From positions 1-44,029 of the forward strand of contig JAATGN010000214.1 of the NCBI GenBank assembly GCA_015654615.1: a stretch of 44,029 nt of DNA. Reading direction: 5' to 3'. Below, piece by piece: positions 24,739 through 32,687 of this stretch. This DNA comes from Rhodospirillales bacterium (GTDB taxonomy: Bacteria > Pseudomonadota > Alphaproteobacteria > Rhodospirillales > Magnetospirillaceae). Position 1 is the stretch's first letter; each line of letters starts with the position of its first letter. Both the position numbers and the translations under genes were made by a program. The notes beneath the pieces were generated by a model. The model was not told where the DNA came from. It was given only the letters and a program-made list of their open reading frames with translations, and searched no databases.

Positions 24739-25943
24739 GGTTTGAGACCTGAATATTGGGTGACCGGCATCAGGGGATGCCAGCTGTGGAACCGTCCGGT
24801 CGTCTCCAGACGGGCGACGGAAAGGCGGGCCAGGCTGCCGCCGTTTTTCGCCTGCCAGGCCAGCAGCAGGACCTCGCCTTCGCTGGTCACCGCATTGGCG
24901 ACCATCCGGCCGCCGGGACGCAGGGCCGCCCAGCAGGCCTCGATGACCCCGGGGGCCGACAGGCCGCCGCCGATGAACAGGGCGTCGGGGGGCGGGGTGA
25001 GGCCGGCCAGGATGCGCGGCGCGGCGCCCTGGCGCAGGTCGAGCTGCGGAACGCCGAGGGCGAGCGCATTTTCGGCGATCAGCCGGCAGCGTTCGGCCGT
25101 CCGTTCGATGGCCGTGGCGGTGCCGCCGGCCCGGCACCATTCGATGGCGACCGAGCCGCAGCCGGCCCCGACGTCCCACAGATGGGCCCCCGGCCAGGGG
25201 GCGAGCGCCGCCAGGGTGGCGGCGCGGATCTCCCGCTTGGTCAATTGGCCGTCATGGCGGAAGGCCTCGTCGGGCAGGCCCGGCACGCAAGCCAGCGGCG
25301 GCCGGCCGCTCCAGCGATCGGGAAGCGCCAGGGCGATGGTATTGAGATCGGCGGTGCGGGCGATCGGCCATTGGGCGGCGGCGGCCGTCCGGCAGCGCTC
25401 GGCCGGGCCGCCCAGATGTTCGAAGACGCTGATCGCGGTCTCGCCCAGGCCCGAGGCGGCCAGATGGGCGGCCAGGCGGGCCGCCGAGCCGCCGTCTTCG
25501 GCCAGCAGCAGCAGCCGGGCCCCGGGGGTGAGATGCGGAACGATCGTCTCGAAGGGGCGGCCGTGGATCGACAGGCAGCGCGTCTCGTGCAAGGCCCAGC
25601 CCAGGCGGGCGGCCGCCAGGCTGAAGGCGCCGGGATGGGCCACGACGCGGACCTGCCCGATGCCGAAGCGCCGGACCAGGGTGGCGCCGGCGCCGAACCA
25701 CATGGGGTCGCCGCTGGCCAGCACGCAGACGCGGCGGCCGCGCCAGGCGGCCAGGCGGTCGAGATTGTCGGCGAAAGGCGTCGTCCACGCCATGCGTTCC
25801 GCCGTCCCGGGCGGGATCAGGGCCAGATGGCGCTCGCCTCCGGCCAGCAGTTCGGCCTCTTCGACGATGCGCCGCGCGATCGGGCTGAGGCCGTCCGGAC
25901 CGTCTTCGCCGATGCCGACGACGCAGAGCCAGCATTCGCTCAT
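24735..25943 (-). CDS. cobL: Precorrin-6Y C5,15-methyltransferase (decarboxylating), CbiE-CbiT fusion
   Basis: This 402-residue bifunctional enzyme methylates C5 and C15 and removes the C12 acetate carboxyl. The N-terminal CbiE-type domain (about 1-205) has CVVGIGEDGPDGLSPIARR, LLAGGERHLAL and VLASGDPMWFGAGATL. The C-terminal CbiT-type domain (about 215-402) is a classical methyltransferase fold with LWDVGAGCGSVAIEWCR as the SAM loop and DALFIGGGLSAPGVIEACW. The ATG at 25943 overlaps the preceding gene's stop (ATGA). All motifs are intact. Confidence 0.95.
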   Translation of the reverse strand: MSECWLCVVGIGEDGPDGLSPIARRIVEEAELLAGGERHLALIPPGTAERMAWTTPFADNLDRLAAWRGRRVCVLASGDPMWFGAGATLVRRFGIGQVRVVAHPGAFSLAAARLGWALHETRCLSIHGRPFETIVPHLTPGARLLLLAEDGGSAARLAAHLAASGLGETAISVFEHLGGPAERCRTAAAAQWPIARTADLNTIALALPDRWSGRPPLACVPGLPDEAFRHDGQLTKREIRAATLAALAPWPGAHLWDVGAGCGSVAIEWCRAGGTATAIERTAERCRLIAENALALGVPQLDLRQGAAPRILAGLTPPPDALFIGGGLSAPGVIEACWAALRPGGRMVANAVTSEGEVLLLAWQAKNGGSLARLSVARLETTGRFHSWHPLMPVTQYSGLKP

Positions 25944-27619
25944 CGGCCGGCTCCCGCCAGGGCGTTGACCGCCGCCGCCGCCATGGCGCTGCCGCCGCGC
26001 CGGCCGGGCAGGGCGATGTAGGGAAGCTCGGTGGCGATCAGGGCCTCCTTCGATTCGACGGCTCCGACGAAACCGACCGGAAACCCTAAGATCAGCGCCG
26101 GACGCGGGGCGCCCCCGGCGAGCATGGCCAGCAATTCGAACAAGGCGGTCGGCGCATTGCCGATGGCCACCACGGCGTCCTCCAGCCGATCTTCCCACAG
26201 GCGCACGGCCGCCGCGCTGCGGGTGGTGGCGCCTGTCTCGGCCAGCCCCGGAAGGCGCGCGTCGTCGAGCCGGCAGATCACCGGATTGCCGGCCGGCAGC
26301 CGGCGGCGGATGATGCCATGGGCGACCATCTGGGCATCGACCAGGATCGGCCTGCCGGCGGCCAGCGCCCGGCAGCCGGCCTCGGCGGCCCCGGCGCGGA
26401 AGGCCAGGAGAGCGGCGACGTCCGGCATGCCGCAGGCATGGACGACGCGGACCGCCAGCTCCTCCATCGGACCGGAAAAGCGCGAAAGGTCGGCCTCGCG
26501 CCGGATGATGGCGAAGGACCGGCGATAGATCTCGGCCGGGTCCTGGATGATCTCGTTTTCAGTGGAATGAGATTGCCCCTCTCCCGCGCGAAAGCGGGAG
26601 AGGGAGGGACCCACCGCGTCAGCGGTGGGAGGGTGAGGGATCGGGGGACGCCGGGGCTCCCTCACCCTCCCGCTGACGCGGGCCCCTCCCTCTCCCGCAA
26701 GCGGGCGAGGGGCTCTATGGGCTTTCAAAGAATTACCCACCCCGAGGATCCAGCCTTCCTCGGTCTCGACGATGGTCCGTTCCGCCTTGCTCAGCCCCGG
26801 ATCGCCGGCGAACAGCTCGGCCAGGCGATCGGTCTCGTCGAGCCGGGCGAAATGGCGGACCAGGGCGCTGACCTGGCCGGCGTCCTTGACCGGTGCCGGG
26901 TCGGCGTCGATCAGGGACGGATAGACCTCGGCCATCACGATGCCGCCGGGGGCCGGCCGCTCCAGGCGGGCCAGACCGGTTTCGAAGGGCCAGATGCGAA
27001 GGTGATCCTTGAGCCAGGGATGCTCGCGCAGCGCCAGAAGGCGGGGAATGCCGAGCAGGGTCTGGCTGCCGACGGCCCCCGACGTATAAAGCTTCCACAC
27101 CGATTGCACGCCCGGGACGCGGCGTTCGGTCAGGCGAAATTCCGGTAAGGATCCGTCGGCGAAGCCGGCCGGCTTTTTGGGATTGAGCGTCGGACCGGCC
27201 GCCGTGGCCGGGCAGCCCCAGAAGGGGAACGCGCCCCCCGACAAACGGGCATTCAAGCGGCCGGCCAAGGCGAAGCGGTCATTGCCATTGTCGTCGTGGT
27301 CGGTGACCAGGCCGGCCAAGTGGCGCCACAAGGTGCGCCAATCAGCTCTACCCTCGGTCAATTGGGCGGCGAAGCCCCCGGGAAAGCCAAAATTGAAATC
27401 GAACCCCAGCAAGCTGGTCCGTCCCCGCGCCGCCAGATCGGACAGGCGATCGGCCAGCCAGGCGATGGCCGCGGCCCGCGTCGGCGGATTGACCGGAGCC
27501 TGTTGGGCAAAGCCGTCCGTGCCGCGCTCCGACAGACTGATCCAGATGCTATCGGGCCCCTGGCATGGTCTGGCGGCGGCCGACCAATCGACCATCACAT
27601 AGGCGTCGAACAGCGCCAT
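25940..27619 (-). CDS. cobH: Fusion of an RNase H-like/DUF429-like domain with precorrin-8X methylmutase
   Basis: This is one 559-codon open frame. Residues about 350-559 are CobH, which moves the C11 methyl to C12 to give (hydrogeno)cobyrinate: IYRRSFAIIRREADLSRF, the active-site histidine H394 in RVVHACGM, ILVDAQMVAHGI and the AVVAIGNAPTALFEL / LGFPVGFVGAVESKEAL blocks. Residues 1-about 300 form a separate domain with VMVDWSAA (7-14), a GFDFNFGFP motif, the VQSVWKLYTSGAVGSQTLLG block, WPFETG and MAEVYPSL. This acidic pattern (D, D, E) resembles DUF429-type RNase H-fold proteins; that is my inference. About 46 residues between the domains (303-348) are encoded by a palindromic repeat (26576-26712) read in frame. 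The protein may be made as a fusion, or the repeat may have joined two genes. Both domains look complete. The gene is coupled by ATGA to cobL. Confidence 0.85.
   Translation of the reverse strand: MALFDAYVMVDWSAAARPCQGPDSIWISLSERGTDGFAQQAPVNPPTRAAAIAWLADRLSDLAARGRTSLLGFDFNFGFPGGFAAQLTEGRADWRTLWRHLAGLVTDHDDNGNDRFALAGRLNARLSGGAFPFWGCPATAAGPTLNPKKPAGFADGSLPEFRLTERRVPGVQSVWKLYTSGAVGSQTLLGIPRLLALREHPWLKDHLRIWPFETGLARLERPAPGGIVMAEVYPSLIDADPAPVKDAGQVSALVRHFARLDETDRLAELFAGDPGLSKAERTIVETEEGWILGVGNSLKAHRAPRPLAGEGGARVSGRVREPRRPPIPHPPTADAVGPSLSRFRAGEGQSHSTENEIIQDPAEIYRRSFAIIRREADLSRFSGPMEELAVRVVHACGMPDVAALLAFRAGAAEAGCRALAAGRPILVDAQMVAHGIIRRRLPAGNPVICRLDDARLPGLAETGATTRSAAAVRLWEDRLEDAVVAIGNAPTALFELLAMLAGGAPRPALILGFPVGFVGAVESKEALIATELPYIALPGRRGGSAMAAAAVNALAGAGR
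26576..26712. repeat. 137-base palindromic element inside the cobH fusion gene
   Basis: Its two halves are imperfect reverse complements: CCCCTCTCCCGC...GTGAGGGA on the left and TCCCTCACCC...GGGCGAGGGG on the right. Each half contains its own small CCCGC/GCGGG hairpin. The nucleotide pattern is that of an intergenic repeat, yet on the minus strand it is read through with no stop as a Pro/Arg/Gly-rich stretch (residues 303-348). A short hairpin with similar arms is at 593-625. Confidence 0.85.
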
Positions 27620-27628
27620 GGCGACGGA

Positions 27629-28609
27629 TCAGTGATCGTGGCTGTGGGGATGGTGAGCATGGCCGTGGTCATGCTCATGCTGGTGCTCAGGGTGATCATG
27701 TCCGGGGCCGTGATCGTGCGGATGCCCGTCGGTGCCGATGCCGCGGACATGGTGATGATGACCGGTCTGCACGGCGCCCACCGCCTCTTCGTAGCCCAGG
27801 GCCTGCTCGCGGTATTTGCACAGCTGGCAATTCATCGCCGGCTGGCCCTCGAGCAATTCTTCCAGGCGTTCGACGAAGCTGTCGATGACCAGCGGATGGT
27901 CGCGCAGATAGGGCGCCTTGAGGAATTCGACGGAAGGATGGCGGCCGGCGGCCTCGTCGGTCCATTGATAGATGCGTTTGACCAGGATTCCGGTGAAAAG
28001 GAAATAGGGGAACACCACGATGCGGGCGAATCCCAGTTTTTGAACCCGTTCCAGGGCGGCGTCGACCAGCGGCGTCGCGACCCCGGAAAAGGCATATTCG
28101 GCCCAGCCGAATCCCATGCCTTCCCACAGCATGCGGGTCACTTTGGCGATATTGGAATTGGCGTCCGGGTCGTTGGTGCCGCGGCCGACCACCAGCAGCA
28201 GGCTGTCGGCCCGCCCGATCGCACGGCTCGACGTCCGTTCCGCCTGCTCGATGCGTTCGGCGGCCGCTTTCAGCAGCTTCAGCTCGATCGCCAGTTCGCG
28301 CCCGTATTTGACCTCGATCTGCGGATTGTCGGCGGAGAAGCTGTTGATTTCCCAAGGCAGGTCGTTCTTGACATGGCCGGCGGCGAACAGCATGCCGGGC
28401 AAGGCGAGGATGCGGTCGGCCCCCCTGGCTTTCAGCGCGTCGAGCCCGTCCCGGATCACCGGCCGGGCGAATTCCAGGAACCCGCTTTCCAGGTCGAAGG
28501 CCGGCAGGCGTCGGCGCAGATGCTGCGACAGAAGGTCGAATTCCTCGATGGCTTGCCGGTCGCGGCTGCCATGGCCGCAAATCATCACGGCGGTCTTGCT
28601 GTTGGTCAT
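27629..28609 (-). CDS. cbiX: Sirohydrochlorin cobaltochelatase, His-rich
   Basis: This 326-residue class II chelatase inserts Co2+ into sirohydrochlorin at the start of the cobalt-first pathway. VMICGHGSRDRQAIEEF (8-24) carries the catalytic H13. ILALPGMLFAAGHVKNDLP holds the second histidine region. LLLVVGRGTNDPDANSNIAK begins the second half of this long, fused-repeat form. C261 and C264 in MNCQLCKYRE form the CxxC known to hold an Fe-S centre in long CbiX proteins. The last 43 residues contain 19 histidines, probably a cobalt store. The ATG at 28609 follows AAGGA; an in-frame ATG ten codons upstream lies in a duplicated leader. The cobH fusion gene follows after nine bases. Confidence 0.93.
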   Translation of the reverse strand: MTNSKTAVMICGHGSRDRQAIEEFDLLSQHLRRRLPAFDLESGFLEFARPVIRDGLDALKARGADRILALPGMLFAAGHVKNDLPWEINSFSADNPQIEVKYGRELAIELKLLKAAAERIEQAERTSSRAIGRADSLLLVVGRGTNDPDANSNIAKVTRMLWEGMGFGWAEYAFSGVATPLVDAALERVQKLGFARIVVFPYFLFTGILVKRIYQWTDEAAGRHPSVEFLKAPYLRDHPLVIDSFVERLEELLEGQPAMNCQLCKYREQALGYEEAVGAVQTGHHHHVRGIGTDGHPHDHGPGHDHPEHQHEHDHGHAHHPHSHDH

Positions 28610-28667
28610 GCCTGGTCCTTGCCTTCGGGCGATTGTCATGGGACGGCCGCCTGGTCCTTGCCTTCGG
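28610..28667 (-). repeat. Tandem duplication of the cbiX leader and ribosome site
   Basis: A 19-base sequence (GCCTGGTCCTTGCCTTCGG on the plus strand) occurs at 28610-28628 and again at 28649-28667, a 39-base period. On the cbiX strand each copy contains the AAGGACC ribosome site, and an in-frame ATG follows each one (28639 and 28609), so the duplication creates two possible cbiX starts. Confidence 0.75.
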
Positions 28668-28738
28668 ACGGCGGGGGAAACTATAGAGGCCCCGGCGGCA
28701 TTTGTCTCGCGGGTTGGGCGATTATTTCGCGCCGGTCC

Positions 28739-29620
28739 TCAAGGCGGCTGCGGACGGCTGCGGGCCCCGGCTTCCATCACATGATCCTCGAGCAATTCCT
28801 GCAAGCGGCGCACGGCGGCCGATGGCGCGCGCGTCCGGCAAAGCACGGACAACCATAGGTCGGGAAGGGCGGGCAGTCCGGCCTCTTCGCCGAGCAGGCG
28901 CATGCCCGGAGTCATCATATCCAGGCAGACCGGGGATATTCCCATGCCGGCGAGAACGGCGCTTCCGGCCGTGGCCCAATTCGTCGCCGTGCAGACGATG
29001 TCCCAGGCGGCATCGACGCCGGCCAGGGCGGACAAAGCCATGCGGCGATAAAGATTGCCTTCGGCCGGCAGGACCAGGGGAATTTCGTCATGCCGGGGCA
29101 ATGCCGCCTGTTCGCCGGCCGCCCATCCCACGGGAATCCGCCGGCTCGTCCCGTTCCCGGCCGGTGCGGAGGGACAGGCGTCGAGTATCACGTCGAGCCG
29201 GCCCTCCCGCAGGGCGTTGTCCAGATCGCCGCTCGTCCTTGTTTCGATCACGAGGGCGGCGTCGGGACAGTCGGCGGCGAAGGCTTCCAGGATCTTTTCG
29301 AGGCGGAAGGCGGTGTATTCTTCCGGCAATCCCAGGCGAACCACCTCATGCGAGGCCGTCCGTATTTTGCCCATCAATTCGTCGTTGAGCGACAGGATGC
29401 GTTTCGCATAACCGAGGAGGAGGTTCCCCTCGCGGGTCAGCGCGACGCCGTCCATTCCACGGGTGATCAACGGAAATCCGACGATGTCCTCGAGTCGTTT
29501 GAGACGTAAACTGATCGCCGGTTGGGTTCGGAAAAGTCGATGGCTGGTGGTGGTAAAGCTGCCAGTCACCGCAATGGTGAAAAATGTTCTGAGCAACGAT
29601 ATATCAAGGTCGTGGTCCAT
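28739..29620 (-). CDS. LysR-family transcriptional regulator
   Basis: This 293-residue DNA-binding regulator has a winged helix at about 5-65 (ISLLRTFFTIAVTGSFTTTSHRLFRTQPAISLRLKRLEDIVGFPLI) with the standard QPAIS recognition helix. A LysR substrate domain runs from about residue 93 (VVRLGLPEEYTAFRLEKILEAFAADCPDAALVIETRTSGDLDNAL). The target is unknown. It lies 129 bases upstream of cbiX on the same strand, which makes control of the cobalamin genes conceivable, but LysR regulators more often control a divergent gene, and the divergent side here is a gene-free repeat region. The ligand is not predictable from sequence. Confidence 0.92.
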   Translation of the reverse strand: MDHDLDISLLRTFFTIAVTGSFTTTSHRLFRTQPAISLRLKRLEDIVGFPLITRGMDGVALTREGNLLLGYAKRILSLNDELMGKIRTASHEVVRLGLPEEYTAFRLEKILEAFAADCPDAALVIETRTSGDLDNALREGRLDVILDACPSAPAGNGTSRRIPVGWAAGEQAALPRHDEIPLVLPAEGNLYRRMALSALAGVDAAWDIVCTATNWATAGSAVLAGMGISPVCLDMMTPGMRLLGEEAGLPALPDLWLSVLCRTRAPSAAVRRLQELLEDHVMEAGARSRPQPP

Positions 29621-30416
29621 ACCTTGTTTCCCATGTTTATTGCACCTATAAATAATTTTGACTTAAATATTCAAATTTATTATCGAGTATTCCATATCGT
29701 AAGGGGGTATAAGCGATTCATTGCTATGAACAAATCGCTTATACCAGCCTGCGCTGATCGAAACTGATCAGCGCCCCTCAGGCGCCGGGCGGGTTTCTCC
29801 GAAACCCTTGGCTTCGCTCGCATAAGCTCGCGGGCCCTCAACGGGCCAGCCGACCTGCAATGAGCCCTGCTCATTGCAGGTCGGTATTATGCTCAAGGGC
29901 GGGAAACTTCGTCGAAATCGACGGCGCGGATGCCGTTTCGAGCAATTTCCGGACAGGATGGATCGAGCGGGCTGCCGGCGGATGAGGCGGGCGCGGAGAG
30001 CATGTGAAAAAATGCCTTTCAGTGGGGCCGGCGTCCCTGCCGGCCTCCACTGCAAAGCGGCGGAAATGTCCACTTTTCGGCTTCGGCGAATGCCGGTTCC
30101 GCTGATTTTTTTCATAACCTCCGGAGGTCCGCCCCACCGGAGACAAGGGCTCATTAAGAAATAATCGCGTCATTGCGAGCGGAGCGAAGCAATCCAGCAA
30201 CAAGGGGATGGCCCCTGGATTGCCGCGCCTTCGGCTCGCAATGACCGACCTGAAAACAGAGCGGTTAACTTTTAATGGGCCCTAAGGAGCCGAGAGTCTG
30301 TCGATGCGTGATCGAATCAGCGGCCATTGAGGCCGCGGCCAAGCGCGCGGAGGCGCGCGCCCGGCGAGGGACATCAAGAAAAGCCAGAGCGTGATGCCGA
30401 TTTAAGGCATCGCGCT
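29621..30416. repeat. 796-base repeat-rich gene desert
   Basis: No gene is convincing here. The left part (29640-29710) is very AT-rich and probably holds the LysR promoter. Then come stacked hairpins: GGTATAAGCGATT/AATCGCTTATACC (29706-29718 with 29733-29745), GCGCTGATC/GATCAGCGC (29751-29759 with 29766-29774), and a perfect 14-base stem CGACCTGCAATGAG with its complement around a 5-base loop (29851-29883). A family 1 palindrome follows (30021-30052), then a CGTCATTGCGAG palindrome (30168-30245, like 14868-14947), and the family 3 repeat (30319-30420). At least four repeat families meet in this short stretch. Confidence 0.7.
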
Positions 30417-30420
30417 CTAG
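30319..30420 (-). repeat. Dispersed 3'-end repeat (family 3, copy B)
   Basis: On the minus strand it starts CTAGAGCGCGATGCC, folds the same hairpin as copy A, and continues GGCTTTTCTTGATGTCCC and on to a GCCGCGGCCTCAATGGCCGC tail shared with copy C. The TAG in its first four bases is the stop codon of the hybrid kinase gene, so the repeat supplies that gene's end and probably its terminator. Confidence 0.75.
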
Positions 30421-32387
30421 GCCAGCGTTTCCGCCCGCGGTGGACTGTTTTCGCGCATCATGCCGTGCAGGGCCCGCCGCAGATCGTCGGCGGCGACCGG
30501 CTTGTGCAGGATACGCAGGCCGCTGCCATGGACTTGCCGCACTCTTTCCGGCGCCGTATCGCCGGTGATGATCAGGCTGGGAATGGAACGGCCCGTCATC
30601 TTGCTGATGGACAGGACCGTTTCGACGCCGGTCAGGCCGGCGCTCAGGCGAAAATCCGAGATGATGGCGTCGGGCAGGCGGCGCTCGTCGATCATGGACA
30701 AGGCTTCTTCGCCGCCGGGCGCCGTCATGGTCCGGTATCCCCAATTGCGCAGCATGACGTCCAGGCTGTCGCGCAGCAGGACGTCATCTTCGATGATCAG
30801 CACCAGATGCCCCTCCTCCTCGGTGACATCCTCGGCGGCCAGGCTGTCGCCGGTCTGCTCCCGGCGGGTCAGCGGCAGGGTGATCGAAAAACATGATCCG
30901 CGGCCCAATGTGGAGCGAACCGAAACGGTCCCGCCCAGCAGGCGCATGACCCGCTTGACGATGGACAGGCCCAATCCCAATCCCTGGGAGCGGTCGCGGG
31001 CCGCATTGGCCACCTGGTGAAATTCCTCGAAAATGTCCTCCAGATGATTGGGGGCGATGCCGATGCCGGTATCGATGACGTCGATCCGCACCATCTTGCC
31101 CTGGCGGCGGCATCCCATCACCACGCGGCCGGCCGGACAATAGCGCAAGGCGTTTTCGAGCAGATTGCGCAGGACCCGTTCAACCAGGATGGGGTCGGTG
31201 CGGACATAGGCCGAGGTCGGCACCCAGCGGAAATCGAGGGATTGGTGTTCGGCGCGCAGCCGATATTCATCGGCCAGCCGGCTGACGAGGGAATTCAGGC
31301 AAAGAGTCTGCAAGGCTGGGACGATCACGCCGGCGTCCAGGCGGGAAATATCCAGCATGCTGTCGAACAGGAGGCGGAGCGCGTCCACCGCCATTTCCAT
31401 CTGATCCACCGCCTTCTTGACGGGAGAGCCGGCCAATCGGCCCTTCAACACCTCGATGAGCAGCAGCAGCGACTGCACCGGCTGGCGCAGATCGTGGCTG
31501 GCCGCGGCCAGAAACTTCGACTTCGACAGGCTGGCGCGCTCGGCTTCCGCCTTGGCGATGAAGGCTTCTTCCCGCGCCCGGGCCAGTTCTTCGCGCTGGC
31601 GCACGACCGAGGTGATTTCGATGGAGGCGCCGGTCAGCCCGACGACCTTCCGGTCTTCGTCGAAGACCGGTCGGGCCGATGAGACGAAATGCCGCTCTTC
31701 CGCCCCCTCCTGCGACCGCAGCGCCAGTTCGGTCCGTTGCGCCTGGCCGCTGGTGAGCACCGAGCGGAAAAACGCGGTCAGGCGTCGGCCCGATTCCTCG
31801 TCGAACAAATGCGTCGGCGTCCGGCCGACGACATCATTATCCTTCATCCCGATTTGATTGTTGTAGACCCAGGAATACTGCAGATTGCGATCCAGCTTGA
31901 AGACGACGATCTGGTTGACCGACAAGGCCGATTCGAAGCGCTCTTCGATGGTGTTTCGCTGCGCCACCTCCTGTTTCAAAGCCTGCTCGAGGGTTTTCGT
32001 CGGGGTGACGTCGTCGAGAAACAGGACCAGGCCCCGGCCGTCGCGCCGGACACGAAGCGCGATCCACCCGGCTTCGACGCCGAAGTGATGTTCGAATTGG
32101 CATTCCTTTCCCGTGTCGGCGACCTGCCGGAGTCGTGTTTCCAAAGGAACGGCAATATTGTGGGGAAGGAGTTCTTGCAGTCTTTTACCCAGGATGTCGG
32201 CCGTCGGACGGCCGAGAATTTTTTCGGCGGCACGGTTGACCAGGGCGAAACGCAAGCCGCCGTCCATTTCGGCATAGCCTTCGCGCATTTCGGAAAGCAG
32301 GCCGTGCAGCCGTCCGCGGGCCCGGGGCCGTCGCGTCTGGCCGGAGAGCACCTCAACCAAGGAAAAAGCGGAACGTCTCGCCGTCAC
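30417..32387 (-). CDS. Hybrid sensor histidine kinase/response regulator with PAS domains
   Basis: This protein has about 656 residues if read from the GTG at 32387. Longer starts (32486, 32582) run into AT-rich promoter-like DNA, and an ATG at 32285 would clip the first PAS domain. Two PAS domains come first (about 30-140 and about 150-270). The HisKA helix carries H298 in AASHDLRQP. The HATPase_c domain follows (N-box LLENALRY, G-box DTGIGIAP and GLGLGLSIV). A C-terminal receiver has D578 in ISDFRLSAG and a lysine in LHKPV. No transmembrane segment is evident, so it is a soluble sensor; the PAS domains could bind a small ligand or cofactor. No DNA-binding output domain is attached. It is divergent from the AfsA-like gene across about 300 bases. 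Its stop codon lies in a dispersed repeat. Confidence 0.88.
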   Translation of the reverse strand: MTARRSAFSLVEVLSGQTRRPRARGRLHGLLSEMREGYAEMDGGLRFALVNRAAEKILGRPTADILGKRLQELLPHNIAVPLETRLRQVADTGKECQFEHHFGVEAGWIALRVRRDGRGLVLFLDDVTPTKTLEQALKQEVAQRNTIEERFESALSVNQIVVFKLDRNLQYSWVYNNQIGMKDNDVVGRTPTHLFDEESGRRLTAFFRSVLTSGQAQRTELALRSQEGAEERHFVSSARPVFDEDRKVVGLTGASIEITSVVRQREELARAREEAFIAKAEAERASLSKSKFLAAASHDLRQPVQSLLLLIEVLKGRLAGSPVKKAVDQMEMAVDALRLLFDSMLDISRLDAGVIVPALQTLCLNSLVSRLADEYRLRAEHQSLDFRWVPTSAYVRTDPILVERVLRNLLENALRYCPAGRVVMGCRRQGKMVRIDVIDTGIGIAPNHLEDIFEEFHQVANAARDRSQGLGLGLSIVKRVMRLLGGTVSVRSTLGRGSCFSITLPLTRREQTGDSLAAEDVTEEEGHLVLIIEDDVLLRDSLDVMLRNWGYRTMTAPGGEEALSMIDERRLPDAIISDFRLSAGLTGVETVLSISKMTGRSIPSLIITGDTAPERVRQVHGSGLRILHKPVAADDLRRALHGMMRENSPPRAETLA

Positions 32388-32687
32388 AACAACCAAGGGT
32401 CTCGGGGTTACAGGTACCGACACAAATGTACTAAGTTTAATTCGTAAGCGAGACTCAATTATTAGTGATCGTGCGCATAAATGCATCCGGCGTCGCGCGA
32501 TGGACGACGGGTCGGCGCGTTGCTCTATGGCTCCCCCGCCGCGCGTCGTTCGTAACCGCAATCGACGAAATTCGCAATCCACCGGTTTTTCCGGCCCTTA
32601 TGGGCCGCATAAAAACTATTAATTTCCGGAAACACGCGCATTGCACGACGCTTGGCGGAAAGCGGCAACTTTTAAGGGCCATTCGCC
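32388..32687. promoter_or_regulatory. Shared 300-base region between the kinase and AfsA-like genes
   Basis: This must contain both divergent promoters. The kinase-proximal part (32400-32475) is AT-rich. Near 32600 a short palindrome GGCCC-TTAT-GGGCC precedes TA-rich DNA (AAAACTATTAAT). An AAGGG lies nine bases before the AfsA-like ATG. No riboswitch or clear regulator site is recognised. Confidence 0.4.
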
